This document shows positions 32,869 to 44,217 of a stretch of 64,000 nt of DNA, piece by piece (position 1 is the first letter of the stretch; each line of letters begins with the position of its first letter). The notes below the pieces were generated by a model. That model was not told the DNA's origin. It searched no databases and worked only from the letters and a program-made list of their open reading frames with translations. Location of the stretch: assembly GCA_003255065.1 (NCBI GenBank), contig QAOA01004878.1, positions 1-64,000 of the forward strand, read 5' to 3'. The translations under genes and the position numbers were made by a program. The DNA is from Cercis canadensis. Its lineage: Eukaryota; Streptophyta; Magnoliopsida; Fabales; Fabaceae.

Positions 32869-34898
32869 TCAATTTGTGGTGTAACAGTGGTGGGCTTGCT
32901 GCTTTTCATAATCTTCAACATTGTTCACTTCTTCTAATTCATTCACATGTACATCTTCAACTTGAACACTGTTTGCATCCATTGGGAAGACTTCACAAGT
33001 CCCCAACGGGGTCACTACGACGACGTTTTTGAGAGGCTCCGGTATCTCCTGCTCCTTCTCCTCTGTCACAAATACCTTTTTGCCATTCCTGTAAATGGCA
33101 TATAGCAGCATCTGAAGTAACCCCAGTCCGAAACCCAGCACGTTTGGGAGCTACAGACAAATTGAATATCTGTCAATTGATTCTTCAATTTTATTTTAAA
33201 CTCTTAATTGATAAATTAGATACTTACAGCAATGCATATGTCCCTGAGAAAGAGACCATAAGCAAACCACATTATAGCACTCAATGTGAGGAAAAATGAC
33301 AAATTGAAGGGCATAAACTCTACACTCTTTGTTCGGATAACCTGTGCCTGCATCCAAAAAACTTAAGAGTGAGATACATACATACATACATACATACATA
33401 CATACATAGCAAATTAACTGTAAACAAATTAATAGCACAGATAATTGGAAGTTAATTAATTTGTTAATTATTATACTCACCACAATGCTTAGAGGTGCTG
33501 CAAAGACACTGACAGAAACGGAAACACAAATCCATCCAAGAACTTGGACACGAAGGGAACCATTTACAGTAAACTGTGTGACCAAGAGGATCAAAGCGAA
33601 GGAGGTCACGTTCATTGCCAGAAATAGTTTGATGGCCAAGTTCTGCAGCCATGCACGAGTTCAGTATATATATATATTAATGATTCAAAATTTAATTTAA
33701 TTAAATTGAATATAATATAGCATACCCTGGCATCCCTGGGAGCATAGGTTATGAAGATGATAACGTAGATGATCTCAATGACACATCCGAATGCGTTAAT
33801 GGTAATGAGCAGAAGAGCGTCTGTTTTGAGTAGAGCGTAGTACAACCAAAGCATGGAACTGAATAAAGCCACCAGGTAAGGCAGTGCCTGGAACTCCTCT
33901 GTCGATTTTCTTCTGTATATTCGGTAAAATGTTGGCCTGCATCACCATCATCAATTCATTTTAATTTATATATATATATATATATATATATATCTCGTCA
34001 CTCCAACAAACCAAGTAAAGTAACAATTAATTAGTTTATTTAAATAGTAAATATATACTTACAGCGGAGCCAAAAATACCATGAATGAAATGATATTACC
34101 TGTGCATATCAAAAGGAGAATAGATTAATTATATCACTTTTTTAGTTTTAAGAAAATAAAAAACGTGCAAGCTAATACAATACATACATATAAAAAATGA
34201 AGTGAGCAGTTAGAAACTTAAACTAATTATTATATAATATTTATAAATTTATATATGTTGTTGAAATCACGGCTAATAGAAACTAATAACAAATCTAAAA
34301 TTAACCTATAACTCAACTACAAGTAAAGTAGCGGGAGTGGAGGCCAAATTAAAATAGAAAGATGATACCACGAAGGGTATCCCAAAACTAATTAAATATT
34401 AAGAGTTGGAAGAAATAAAGGTAGCTAAAAAGCCGTTTCAAAAAATTAAAATATATATGAGATCGACGCTGACCATTGACTAAACAGGGGAAGAAGGCTA
34501 AAGCCTAGAGAGATAGAAAGAAGAAAGAGAGGCAGGGCAAAATGCATGCTGCAACTAGTTTTGTGCATGTTTAATATCAGCAAAGGTCCAAAATGTATTC
34601 TACTCTGATTTTTTTTACAAGGGGAAAAAGTTAAGGGAGTGGAGGCAGGCAGAAAGCCAAATGCGCAGGGAAAGGAGAAGGCAAGAACCAAAATGAAAAG
34701 AAATTAAGCACATTCGCTCCAAGAATTAATTATGAGTAAAGCGATCGATATTTGAGTGGAACAAGAAACAAGAAAAGAAAGAAAAAAGAAAATATTGGTA
34801 GCAGGTGAAAGATGAAGGAGTGGTGATGAGTATATATCTATGTTACCTAGTATGCCAAAGGTAAATGGCAATGTATTGTGACTGCTCATGATGGCCAT
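32869..34898 (-). CDS. SWEET sugar transporter (clade III-like)
   Basis: Six exons on the minus strand (34898-34847, 34099-34063, 33936-33726, 33642-33481, 33347-33228, 33150-32869) give 287 residues, matching the six-exon SWEET gene structure. There are two MtN3/saliva triple-helix bundles: the first from [20 protein letters not shown] through [19 protein letters not shown] and [20 protein letters not shown], the second from [20 protein letters not shown] through [40 protein letters not shown] and [19 protein letters not shown]. Each bundle carries the conserved proline tetrad positions (LAPLPTF, PYL, APLS, LPN). A long acidic cytosolic tail of about 65 residues follows. Clade III SWEETs export sucrose at the plasma membrane in phloem loading, nectaries and seeds, and several are targets of pathogen TAL effectors. 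The clade assignment is from sequence impression and needs a tree. The n-terminal choice is ATG 34898 (MAIMSSHN); ATG 34889 is possible. Confidence 0.93.
33374..33408. repeat. (ATAC)n microsatellite in a SWEET intron
   Basis: About nine tandem ATAC units inside the intron between exons 4 and 5 of the SWEET gene. A (TA)n tract in the intron between exons 2 and 3 (about 33967-33993) is a second likely length-polymorphic site. Confidence 0.9.
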
Positions 34899-35015
34899 CC
34901 CCTCCCTTTCTCTCTGAAAAACCCTAGCTGGCTTTCTTTCCGGACTCAACCCCTCAAAGTTATGATCTCATGCAGAGGAGTAGTGAAGCTGGTGAGGATG
35001 GCTTCACAAACCCAC

Positions 35016-35025
35016 TATATATATA
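35016..35025 (-). promoter_or_regulatory. TATA-like box of the SWEET gene
   Basis: TATATATATA at about 115 bp upstream of ATG 34898 on the minus strand (context ...CGTATATATATAGTGGG). It is the best TATA candidate near the gene; the start of transcription would be near 34985. Confidence 0.5.
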
Positions 35026-38000
35026 CGGACATAGACGAAGAGAGAGAAAAAGAAAATATCACAAAAAGTGTTGATATTATTATTATGATCGATTATACGT
35101 GGTAATGAAGTCATTCGGGTTTCATGAGAGGGATGATGTGTAGTAGGTAGCGTAGTACAAAACCATTTTACTACCCTTGGCTTGCCAAAGAGAGCCACGT
35201 GGCACTGGCATCGCGTAGGAGCAAAATGCCATATCACTCCTGCCCCCCACCCTAACCTCGGGACGTGTGCAATCTCTTTCTTTCTATTGTCTTCTCGGAG
35301 CCACGTGTCCAAAGCGATAGAAAAAAGGGTCGGGTTCTGTTATGATTTTAGAAAGGCACGCGGTTGGAAGAAAGAAACGTGAGGAAGTTTAGTAGTTAGT
35401 GACTAGTATGATATGATGAATGATGATATGTGAGTTGTTAATGTTATTAATTATCCAGAAGATTAATACAAGATTTTAACGTTAGTGAATAGTGAAAGAG
35501 ATCCGAGTGCAAGGGAAGGAGAGGGGATGGATTCACGTGACATTCCCCAAACGAAACACGCCTCGCCGCGTCACCCCTCACCCTTGGGAGCTTTTTTCAT
35601 CACTTCCTTGCAATTCTGTTGTTGTTTATTTGTTTGATTCTGTGATCTTAGCTGTTTTATACTTTATATGCAAAATGTGATGCTTTTCGTGTCTTGCTCA
35701 ATCTCTTTCCTCTCCAACCCTCCCATTCTAGCTACCTACCATATATGCCACAAAAACTACAACCCATCAACCAATTTCATCTTATTCTTATATATATATA
35801 TATATATATATATGCTTCCTTCTTGTTAATTATAATTATATATTTCTCAATAACACCTCACTACTTCCCCCTCCTTACTTTGATTACTTACACTTCCCAC
35901 ATATATACCTCCTGCTCAACTACTATTGCATGCTATGCCACATTAACTTTTAACCAAATGCTTCTTGGTTTAGCAGCAATGAATGCATGCACAGATGACA
36001 ACAAAAATCTTCTAGCACTAGGACTCTTTCGCATATCACTGCTACTTCTAACTTTTTTAGCTAAACTAGCTATTCCGATGTCCCAGGGACCACAAAGCAT
36101 TAATTACAAAGTAAAAACTAATCCTTCCCATTGGTAAATAGTAAAGAATTTTTTAACCTCAAAATTAGGTCAAACAAACTTTTTGAAGAAAACATTTTCT
36201 GTCGTGGCGTTTTCACTTTTCACATTCATATTTATAGGTTGATGTTATGCATGCCCTTTTTTCTTTTGGGGCTTGCCAATTAAGCTAGCTAGCTAGCTAG
36301 CTATCCCTCCAACTATCTTAGCAGCCACCTTTCTTTTATGGCTTCAGCCCCTTCCCCCTTCACCTTCAAACTTCAATCCCCTTTCCTCCCATGGCCCCAC
36401 CACCCTACCCTCCCCTCACCCGTCCCTGCACAGCTCCACTAGTGCACCATTCTAGCTAGCAAAAACTAGTCCCTTCAATTGGTGAATAGTAGCAGAAATG
36501 GTTTTGGAATAAACAAGTGATTAATACGTTTTCATCTTTTCAAATTCAAGATAAAGTTACAAAGTAAAAGCAATTATTAAAGAATGTACAAGAGTAATTT
36601 TCCACCGTCGAATTAAATTCCGAAAGTAATTAATATTGTTGTAAACTAGCATCATGATCACCGTTGTGACGCATATATAAAGGTCAGTTCGCACATTATG
36701 GTTTGCTTTACGACTTTTAGTTAACGGCAGCGAAGAAAAGGAAGCCACGATTAAGTAATGCTATAAAATGAACATCCTACGTCTCTGTTATTAATATGAT
36801 ATTAACAGTCAACAGTAACTTTTGAGGCATATTTGATGGCTGAAATAGTCAGTCAAACTTGTGTCCGGAGACATGAAAATAAAGAAGGAATCAGGATCTG
36901 GGCTTACTACTCACAAATGATCGATGAGTGTTAATTTGATTAAAAATTAGAAATGATTCAAAAAAGGGATATAGGTAGCGAATATAAGTAGCGAATCTTT
37001 ATATCGAGCAGTGTCCCACAGCGCACCACGATATTACAGGCTCGTATAAGGCCGATGTATAAGCTATGTCGTGAGAGTGCACTCACCCATCGATCTCATA
37101 TCTATATATGTCCAATTATTTGAATTTAATGGATAACCACTCTCCCACTATAACATTGATTTGGTCATGGGTGCGTTCCAAACGTCTAGCACCACCACCA
37201 ATCTTGCATATCATCCATCTCCGGAACTCATCTTGTATCCACCATGCAAATGCAATTGCATTAATTTGTGCATGAGAATGCAAAAGCAAGATAACAATCA
37301 AATGCTCTAATAAATTAATTAATCTGAATGGATAACAATCAAACTTCTTTTTTAAGATTGCGTTGCCTGCTGCTAAGTAATTGAATTAGTAGTCAAGTTA
37401 ATCGGTAGGTGGGTATGTTGCAGATACCAGTAGTGCCCTAATTTGGCTTGTTTTTAGTGATTTAAGGAAGCCAGTTCAGCTTAGCATAATTGCGATGGAT
37501 TGGAGATAAGGTTGGATGGGATAAGCAAGTGTGATTCATGAGCATTTTCTGGAATGTGGAAGCTGATGATATCGACTTCAATCAAGCATCAAAATCAAAA
37601 AAGAAAACCAAATTAAGATCCATGTAATCATCCTTGAATTAAATAATAGAATTCCTAGGTAGACAGCTTCCCACACTCTGGGGCTTTTATCCCCATATAT
37701 ACATGCATCATGCATGCATGCAGATTCAACTTTGAATATATGCAAATCGGCCGTCATTGAATGGCGTGCAACCACTACATCTCCTCTCCTCTTCCTATTT
37801 GCAATATGTATACGCATGTACGCCTTCATTCAACCACCTCACTTGTCCTTCATCAACTCATTTCGTCTAATCTCATTCATTCATAATATATTTTCCCTTA
37901 ATTTCTTCCTTTCACTTTCAACTTAATTAATTTCAACAGACACCAGTGATTGTAACATATGTCACTCAAAATAGGAACTAACCATTAATCGTAACTATTT

Positions 38001-38145
38001 CCTATTCTTTATCATTCAAAAATTGTATTTGACTAATTTGAACCAGAATCACCATTTTTGGAAATTATTAAACACACAAGATAATACTAAACAATGCCTT
38101 AAATTTTACATATTTTATTTTTAATGTTGGACTTATAGATAACGT
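35026..38145. other. Intergenic region upstream of the SWEET gene and tRNA
   Basis: Proximal SWEET promoter up to about 36000, then AT-rich DNA. It holds a (TA)n tract (about 35789-35813) and (GCTA)n (about 36283-36303). Two related short segments, AAAAACTAATCCTTCCCATTGGT near 36113 and AAAAACTAGTCCCTTCAATTGGT near 36462, each continue into TGAATAGTA- or TAAATAGTA-like sequence. No gene is supported. Confidence 0.5.
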
Positions 38146-38217
38146 GGTTCTATGGTGTAGTGGTTAGCACTCTGGACTTTGAATCCAGCGACCTGGGTTC
38201 GACTCCCGGTAGGACCT
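38146..38217 (+). tRNA. tRNA-Gln (anticodon UUG)
   Basis: A full 72-nt cloverleaf without intron. The acceptor arms GGTTCTA and TAGGACC pair (one G-U). The D region is GTGTAGTGGTTAGCAC, the anticodon stem CTGGA/TCCAG flanks the loop CTTTGAA (anticodon TTG at 38179-38181), and the T arm CGGGA-like stem is CTGGGTTCGACTCCCGG. A T5 Pol III terminator is at 38225-38229. It decodes CAA/CAG-type glutamine codons (CAA preferentially). It lies 125 bp upstream of the isomerase start codon, on the same strand. Confidence 0.97.
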
Positions 38218-38342
38218 TATCATCTTTTTAATTGCTACCGCTTTCGTTGAAAAGAAAATATCATGTCACATTTTTCAATCGGTTCGGTGCAGGTCCTCCA
38301 TTTTCCTTGGTGCTCTGTTTGTGAATACTAGTGTAGTGGATA

Positions 38343-40179
38343 ATGGCAGCAATGGAGAAATACAAAAGTTTGGAAATTGTACAAAGAAACCCAAACTTGC
38401 CGGTCTTCTACCTTTACTTGAATCGTCCATCCCAAAGTAACGCTCTATCGCGTGATTTCTTTTCCGAGTTCCCAAAAGCCCTCAACTCTCTCGATCAGAA
38501 CCCCAATGTCAACGTTATCGTCCTCTCCGGTGCCGGCCATCACTTTTGCTCCGGCATCGACCTCAGCTCCCTCAATTCTATGTCCCAAGACCATCTCTCC
38601 CTTGACCGGGGCCTCTCTGGAGAGAAGCTCCGCAGACAAATCATTGCGATGCAAGATTCCATCACTGCCCTCGAACGGTGCCGGAAACCCGTGATAGCCA
38701 GCATACACGGGGCTTGCATCGGCGGTGGAGTTGATATCGTAACCGCCTGTGACATAAGGTTTTGCACCAAGGACGCTTTTTTTTCGGTGAAAGAGGTCGA
38801 TTTGGCTATTACGGCTGATATCGGAACACTTCAGAGATTACCGAGCATAGTCGGATACGGTCACGCCATCGAGTTGGCTTTGACGGCTCGGAGGTTTTCG
38901 GGTTTGGAGGCAAAAGAGTTGGGTCTAGTTTCGCGGACTTTCGATTCTAAACATGAACTGGACCAGGGTGTGAGGGATGTTGCCGAGGGTGAGTCGTTCT
39001 TTACTTATTCTTCTATTTTGCTAGGAATCTTCAGTAGCCTGTCTTTGAAATTAGTCCATATACGATTACAAATTATTAAATGGTAAAAAGTGGAAAAGAA
39101 GACAATCTTCCTCAAATAGCAGTGAGGCCAATAAGATGATTCATATGCAATTGATAGCAACTTTGAAAATTGAGTAACTTTGTAATGCAATTAGCAGCAA
39201 GAAAGACTTCGTTTTAGGGGTTAGCGAGATGGGATTAATATTTTGGTTTTTTTTATTATTCCACATGCTTACAGAAATGGAAAAGATACTTAAAGTCAAT
39301 CACACGATTCTGGGCTTCTCGTAGTGTGTTTTCTCCATGTGACCGATCAATCAATCATTAAACCATGAAGTTTTAGCAAGTATACATAAGACGGAAATTT
39401 GCTGGTCTAAGATCAATAACATCTATAATAATAGGATCTAAAATTAGAAATTGAGCTTCTTTACAATAGGTTAATTGCTGTTGTCATAGATATCTCATTA
39501 CATTGACACCGCTTTAGTACAATGCCTTGAGCAAACAGCATTTGCTAATGATCCAACTGTTAAAATGCTGTTTCTGTCTACATAATTACCTGGTTTCATC
39601 TTTCTGAATAGTTCATATTCTGGGTTCTTCATTTGAGGGAGGAACCTATGACTAGCTCCATGCTAAAATAAGATGAGTTGTAAAACGATTTCTTTTTTCA
39701 GCTATTTCTATTCGGTTATTTCTGATAAGTTTTTGTTTTACCATGTTATTACCTTTTTAATTGGTGCAGTTTATTGAGTGCTAGTTCCTAGTTTGCTTGT
39801 TTTATGTAAGTGCAAGATGGGGCCTGCTAGGATTGGATCGATTGGTAATGACATGGTTGTTTAGAATTCATTTTTATCACATGTATGTCTAGAATCTAGA
39901 CATGGTTTCAAGTTGATTGTCTATAAGATCTGTGTCTTGAGTTCCTTGTGTTCCTATTGCAATTGTTTTGACATTATGATTTTGACAGCTATCGCTAGCA
40001 AGCCTCCGCTTGCAACCGTCGGGACAAAAGCAGTATTGCTTAAAAGTAGGGACCTAACTGTGGATCAAGGGTTGGATTATGTTGCAACTTGGAACTCCGC
40101 AACACTGTTATCCAATGACTTAAAAGAAGCAGTGTCGGCCCAAATACAGAAAAGGAAGCCAGTTTTTTCCAAGCTCTGA
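38343..40179 (+). CDS. DCI1: Peroxisomal delta3,5-delta2,4-dienoyl-CoA isomerase
   Basis: Two exons, 38343-38988 and 39989-40179, give 278 residues. The crotonase fold shows the two oxyanion-hole regions (HHFCSGIDL at 67-74 and HGACIGGGVDI at 122-132). The acidic residues D131, E151 and D159 have the same 20- and 8-residue spacings as the catalytic Asp-Glu-Asp triad of the mammalian enzyme, which separates it from plain enoyl-CoA hydratases. The C-terminus is SKL, a canonical PTS1 signal, so it should be in peroxisomes. It isomerises delta3,5-dienoyl-CoA to delta2,4-dienoyl-CoA in beta-oxidation of unsaturated fatty acids with odd-numbered double bonds. No damage is seen. Confidence 0.94.
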
Positions 40180-42422
40180 GAGTTTGTGTGGGAGCGTTTG
40201 GGAGTTGCTAAAAGTTTCAGAAAACGTATATTGTCCTTAAACACACCTATTGATATTTTTCCACAATACCTAGAATAAGATTTTGTTATCATAAGAAATT
40301 TGTCTGCTGGCTACTGCTATTACTGCTTTTAGAAAGTTGAGAAATAAAAGTCATAAGCATAATGATATCATGGAAGACGGAGGTACTGGTAATCAGTTCA
40401 TCTCTCCTCATCACTTTCTAACTGCGCAAATTATGTATGCATGGTTCTTACCACTTGCCTTCCATGTGAAGTGAGAAAAAATGTATTACTACACTTCTTT
40501 TTGAAGGTACTCAACCTTTAATGAGCTTCGATCAGCATCTTTGCATGTATTCTGCCTCACAACCCTCCAGGAGTCCTGCTAGTGCACAATTCGAACCAGC
40601 TACATTTTCATTTACTGGAAGCTGGATGTATTATCAGGTATTCTGGAATGCCCGTCTATTCCAAAACAGGTTTGCTAAAACCAAAGGAAGCGAATGTGTA
40701 TTATTATATGGGGAACTCAAACTTACCATCTCTTGCGTGCACTAAGGAAGGAGTTGGTGTAATTCAGGAAAATAAAGTTGATGATAACATTCTACCTTGT
40801 CTCAAAATCGTTAAGCTCAGGCATTAGGAAGCACGGCGACTAGTCATAAAGCAGGTGAAATTATCACGATTCCAAATTTTGTTCTTTGCAAAGTTTTTTT
40901 TTACTTGTCAAATTTCTACTTTACTCAGAGTTGTTTTGCTTGCTTGTGTGTATATCAACCGATCTTGCTTAGGGATTTTGAGACATTGTTAAAAGTAAAT
41001 GCCATTTTCCTGGTGATTCCCCAAGCAGAGTAGGAAGAATGCTGGTAGCTGAAGAGATATATATATATAAACAGTGCTTTAAGGGTGGTTATACCTGGAG
41101 CATGTCAATTTCGTTATGTTTAAAAAATAAAATCTACTGGGGGGAACTGTTTTGAATCATTTCCAACTTGTGAGATCTTTAATGTTAAAAGAAAGGGCAA
41201 GAGGATGGGAAAGATGAATCAGAGTTCGTGGATGTTCCGTTTCGTATGGATTTTTTTTTTTTTTTTGGGTCACAGATGCTCCTTTACGTTTCGTTTGATC
41301 CTAAAAAAGGATAGTATACTGTGCTGGGAAAATACCGTTTGATCCAACAGGGCGTGATATTTGCGCCCTTAATTGCGTTCGCAACGTTTCTGCGAATCAG
41401 TTTGCAGGTTTTCTTGACGACGCCGTGTTGAATGGGTGATGGAACCACCCCTACAACTTCTAAAGTGAGAAATCATTTAGTGATATAGATTTTTTTGTTT
41501 TTTTTACTTTTAGCTAGGACTCTGAATTTAAATACAGAATCACAAGTCTTGAGAACTATTTCAATATCACTTAATTACAAAGGGTTTGATATTTAGTGAT
41601 GTAATTTTAATTAAATTTGGATATTTTTATTTATTGTAGTGGACAAAAAAAAGTGTTAATTAGTGTATTAATATTATTCTTCTAATTTCACTACAAAACA
41701 ATGTGCAATCTGGACTGTGGTAACTTAATTACCGATTATATTGCATAGCCAGTGGACAGCGTCTCAAACAAACATGGACTATTCGAGTCTTGTGTTTGTT
41801 CCGGCTGTGTGTCTAATCAAGAGATCGTTTATTAACACAAGTTGCATGTTAGTAATTTTTTAATGTATGGCTTTGAATTTGTTAACTGCTGATGTGATTA
41901 GACTCGTTAAAATTCTTCTCTATTATTCTGGTTCTGGCACATACATCAAATTGTTAGTCCACATGTACAAACCTGATATACCCCTTAGTTCTTGCTTCTT
42001 GAGGCTGACAATTTTAATCAACTACTGTTTCTCCTTTTCTCCACATCTCTCCGCTGATTGCTTTCCATATGCAGTGGGTATTGTTTGACATCCAGAAATT
42101 TCTCGTACATGGAACCATGGATGATGCCATAATATTTTACTAAATCCCCCTATTTCTTATGAATAGATTCCTGTTAGTAGAGCTGATATTGTTCTGGACA
42201 CGCATATTCTAACGTAATTAAATTTCCATTTTATATTACTTTACTAAGTCTAGCCAAAACCAGGAAATCCTCTTAAGAAAAAAAAAAAGGATGAAATATA
42301 AGCGAGATGCAATTTTAACCCGTAAAACCTCCAATATTCTTTGCTAAATTAAACACCCATACCGTCCCTTTTCCTTGCTGTGTGGGAACAAAGCTGTGAG
42401 AGTTGCAATTTTGCAAAGGAAA
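40180..42422. other. Intergenic region with an unidentified reading frame
   Basis: Sequence at about 40501-40827 has unusually long overlapping frames (one ending NILPCLKIVKLRH, one with SPASAQFEPATFSFTGSWMYYQ) and could be an exon of an unannotated or decayed gene, but I recognise no family. Poly-T runs and AT-rich DNA follow. The last 150 bases are probably promoter and 5' UTR of the GDPD-like gene. Confidence 0.4.
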
Positions 42423-44217
42423 ATGGCCGTGAAAGCCGTTCATGTCTCCGATGTCCCTAATCTTGATCAACGTCCCGACAATGCCACATTCTCACTATCA
42501 TCTTCATCTACCAGTACCAGGTTATCCACAAGCACAGGTTAGTCTTTCTTCTCACCCAGAAACTCTCTCTCTCTCTCTGATCCTCCGTTGTTTATTTTTG
42601 TCTCCTGTGTTAGTGGTAATCTTGTTTGTATTCGGTTAGAGTTGGAGCAAATAGGAACTAAGGAAGAAGGAGCTTACAAATACAAATTCCCCAAGTTTGT
42701 AGTGATGGGCCATAGAGGTCATGGAATGAACATGTTGCAATCCCCTGATCCAAGATTGAAATGCCTCAAGGAGAATTCAATTCTCTCTTTCACTGCTGAT
42801 GCCAAATTCCCCATTGATTTCATTGAATTTGACGTTCAGGTCAGCCTTATCTTCCCAATATGCAAATTTCTCATTTCCACAACCCCACTCGCTGCAATCA
42901 TCATTATCACCAACCAACTTAACTTTAGATGACACCTGCCAGCATCTTCCTTGGGATTACAAGGAAAAAGGAACACGTCAGTATCAGAGCCCAGAGCACC
43001 CTAAATGACGTAGTGTCGTGTTTTGCTTTTGATATTATTGTCGGCCCTAAAGTTTCGAAATTGCTTAGTTTAGTTTTCACAAACCAATGGCACTTCAAAG
43101 TCGTCGGGCTACCTACGGCTCACTTTGTTTACTAAACTGGGTATCGTATCGGTTGGTCCCAAGTCTTTGATCGCTTTCAAAGTTCAAACTAGAAAATTGA
43201 TTTTTTTCTTTTTCCCAATTTCCAATAATGAATTGTCAACTTATCATTATGCCCCAAACTCAATTTTATATGATTGTTGTTATTCTTTTTTTTATATTCC
43301 CAACTTTCACCCTACCTTGTTAGTTATTAGTTATTACCCTTGGATGAGCGACGCTTCAAAGGAAACTTAATTTTTTGTAGGTGACAAGAGATGACTGCCC
43401 AGTTATTTTTCATGACAACTTTATCCTCACCCAAGAAAAGGTCAGCTTATATTACTTACTCTCATCCCAAAAAAGTAAGAAATCAAAATCTTGGGCATGG
43501 TTTCAGGGTGTGATTATTGAGACAAGAGTGACAGATCTTACCTTAGCTGAATTCCTCTGCTTTGGACCCCAGAAAGAGCATGGAAAGGTACTCATTTTCA
43601 CAACAATTAATTAAAGTGAATTTTGGTGGCCAAATGGTGATTAGTTGCAAGTTGTGTTCAGGTGGGTAAACCCCTATTCAGGAAAACAAAAGATGGAAAA
43701 ATCCTTGCGTGGATTGTGGAAAATGATGAATGACCCCCTATGCACCTTACAGGAGGTGTTTGACAGAGTTGAACATTCTATTGGCTTCAATATTGAATTG
43801 AAGTTTGATGATGAGATGTTTTATAAGCATGAACAACTTACTCATATTCTTCAAGTAATCTTACAGGTCAGCTGCAGTTAACTAATTTGAGTTTGAGCAC
43901 TTCTCCTCAATTTTGGTGCTAACAACGCAACACAACACAACACAGGTTGTGAATGAATATGGCAACGATAGACCAATTATATTCTCCAGCTTCCAGCCTG
44001 ATGCAGCTCTCTTGATGAGGAAATTGCAGGACAGATACCCTGTAAGTTAATTTACTCTCGTGTTTCATTTGGAAACCTTTGAAAGCAGACGATTGATCGT
44101 CATCATAATAATCGCACTCTGCAGGTATTATTTCTTACAAATGGAGGATCTGAATTATATGTTGACATAAGAAGGAATTCGGTGGAGGAGGCCATCAAGT
44201 TATGGTTGGGAGTGTAA
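42423..44217 (+). pseudogene. Glycerophosphodiester phosphodiesterase (GDPD1-like), frameshifted and 3' truncated
   Basis: Recognised exons: 42423-42537, 42640-42839, 43381-43440, 43507-43587, 43662-43866, 43946-44041 and 44125-44217. The first exons match the family: VVMGHRGHGMNML (catalytic HRG), ENSILSFTADAKFPIDFIEFDVQ (E/D metal ligands), CPVIFHDNFI, and later GFNIELKFDD, PIIFSSFQPDAALLMRKLQ and LFLTNGGSELYVDIRRNSVEEAIKLW. In exon 5 the frame meets TGA at 43731 because of about 4 extra bases in an ATGA repeat; the correct downstream frame is shifted. After LWLGV the gene stops at 44215-44217, about 70-90 residues short of family members, and the last exon is not found downstream. Intact relatives hydrolyse glycerophosphodiesters to glycerol-3-phosphate in plastids during phosphate starvation. 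One error could be sequencing, but with the truncation it is best called a pseudogene. Confidence 0.78.
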
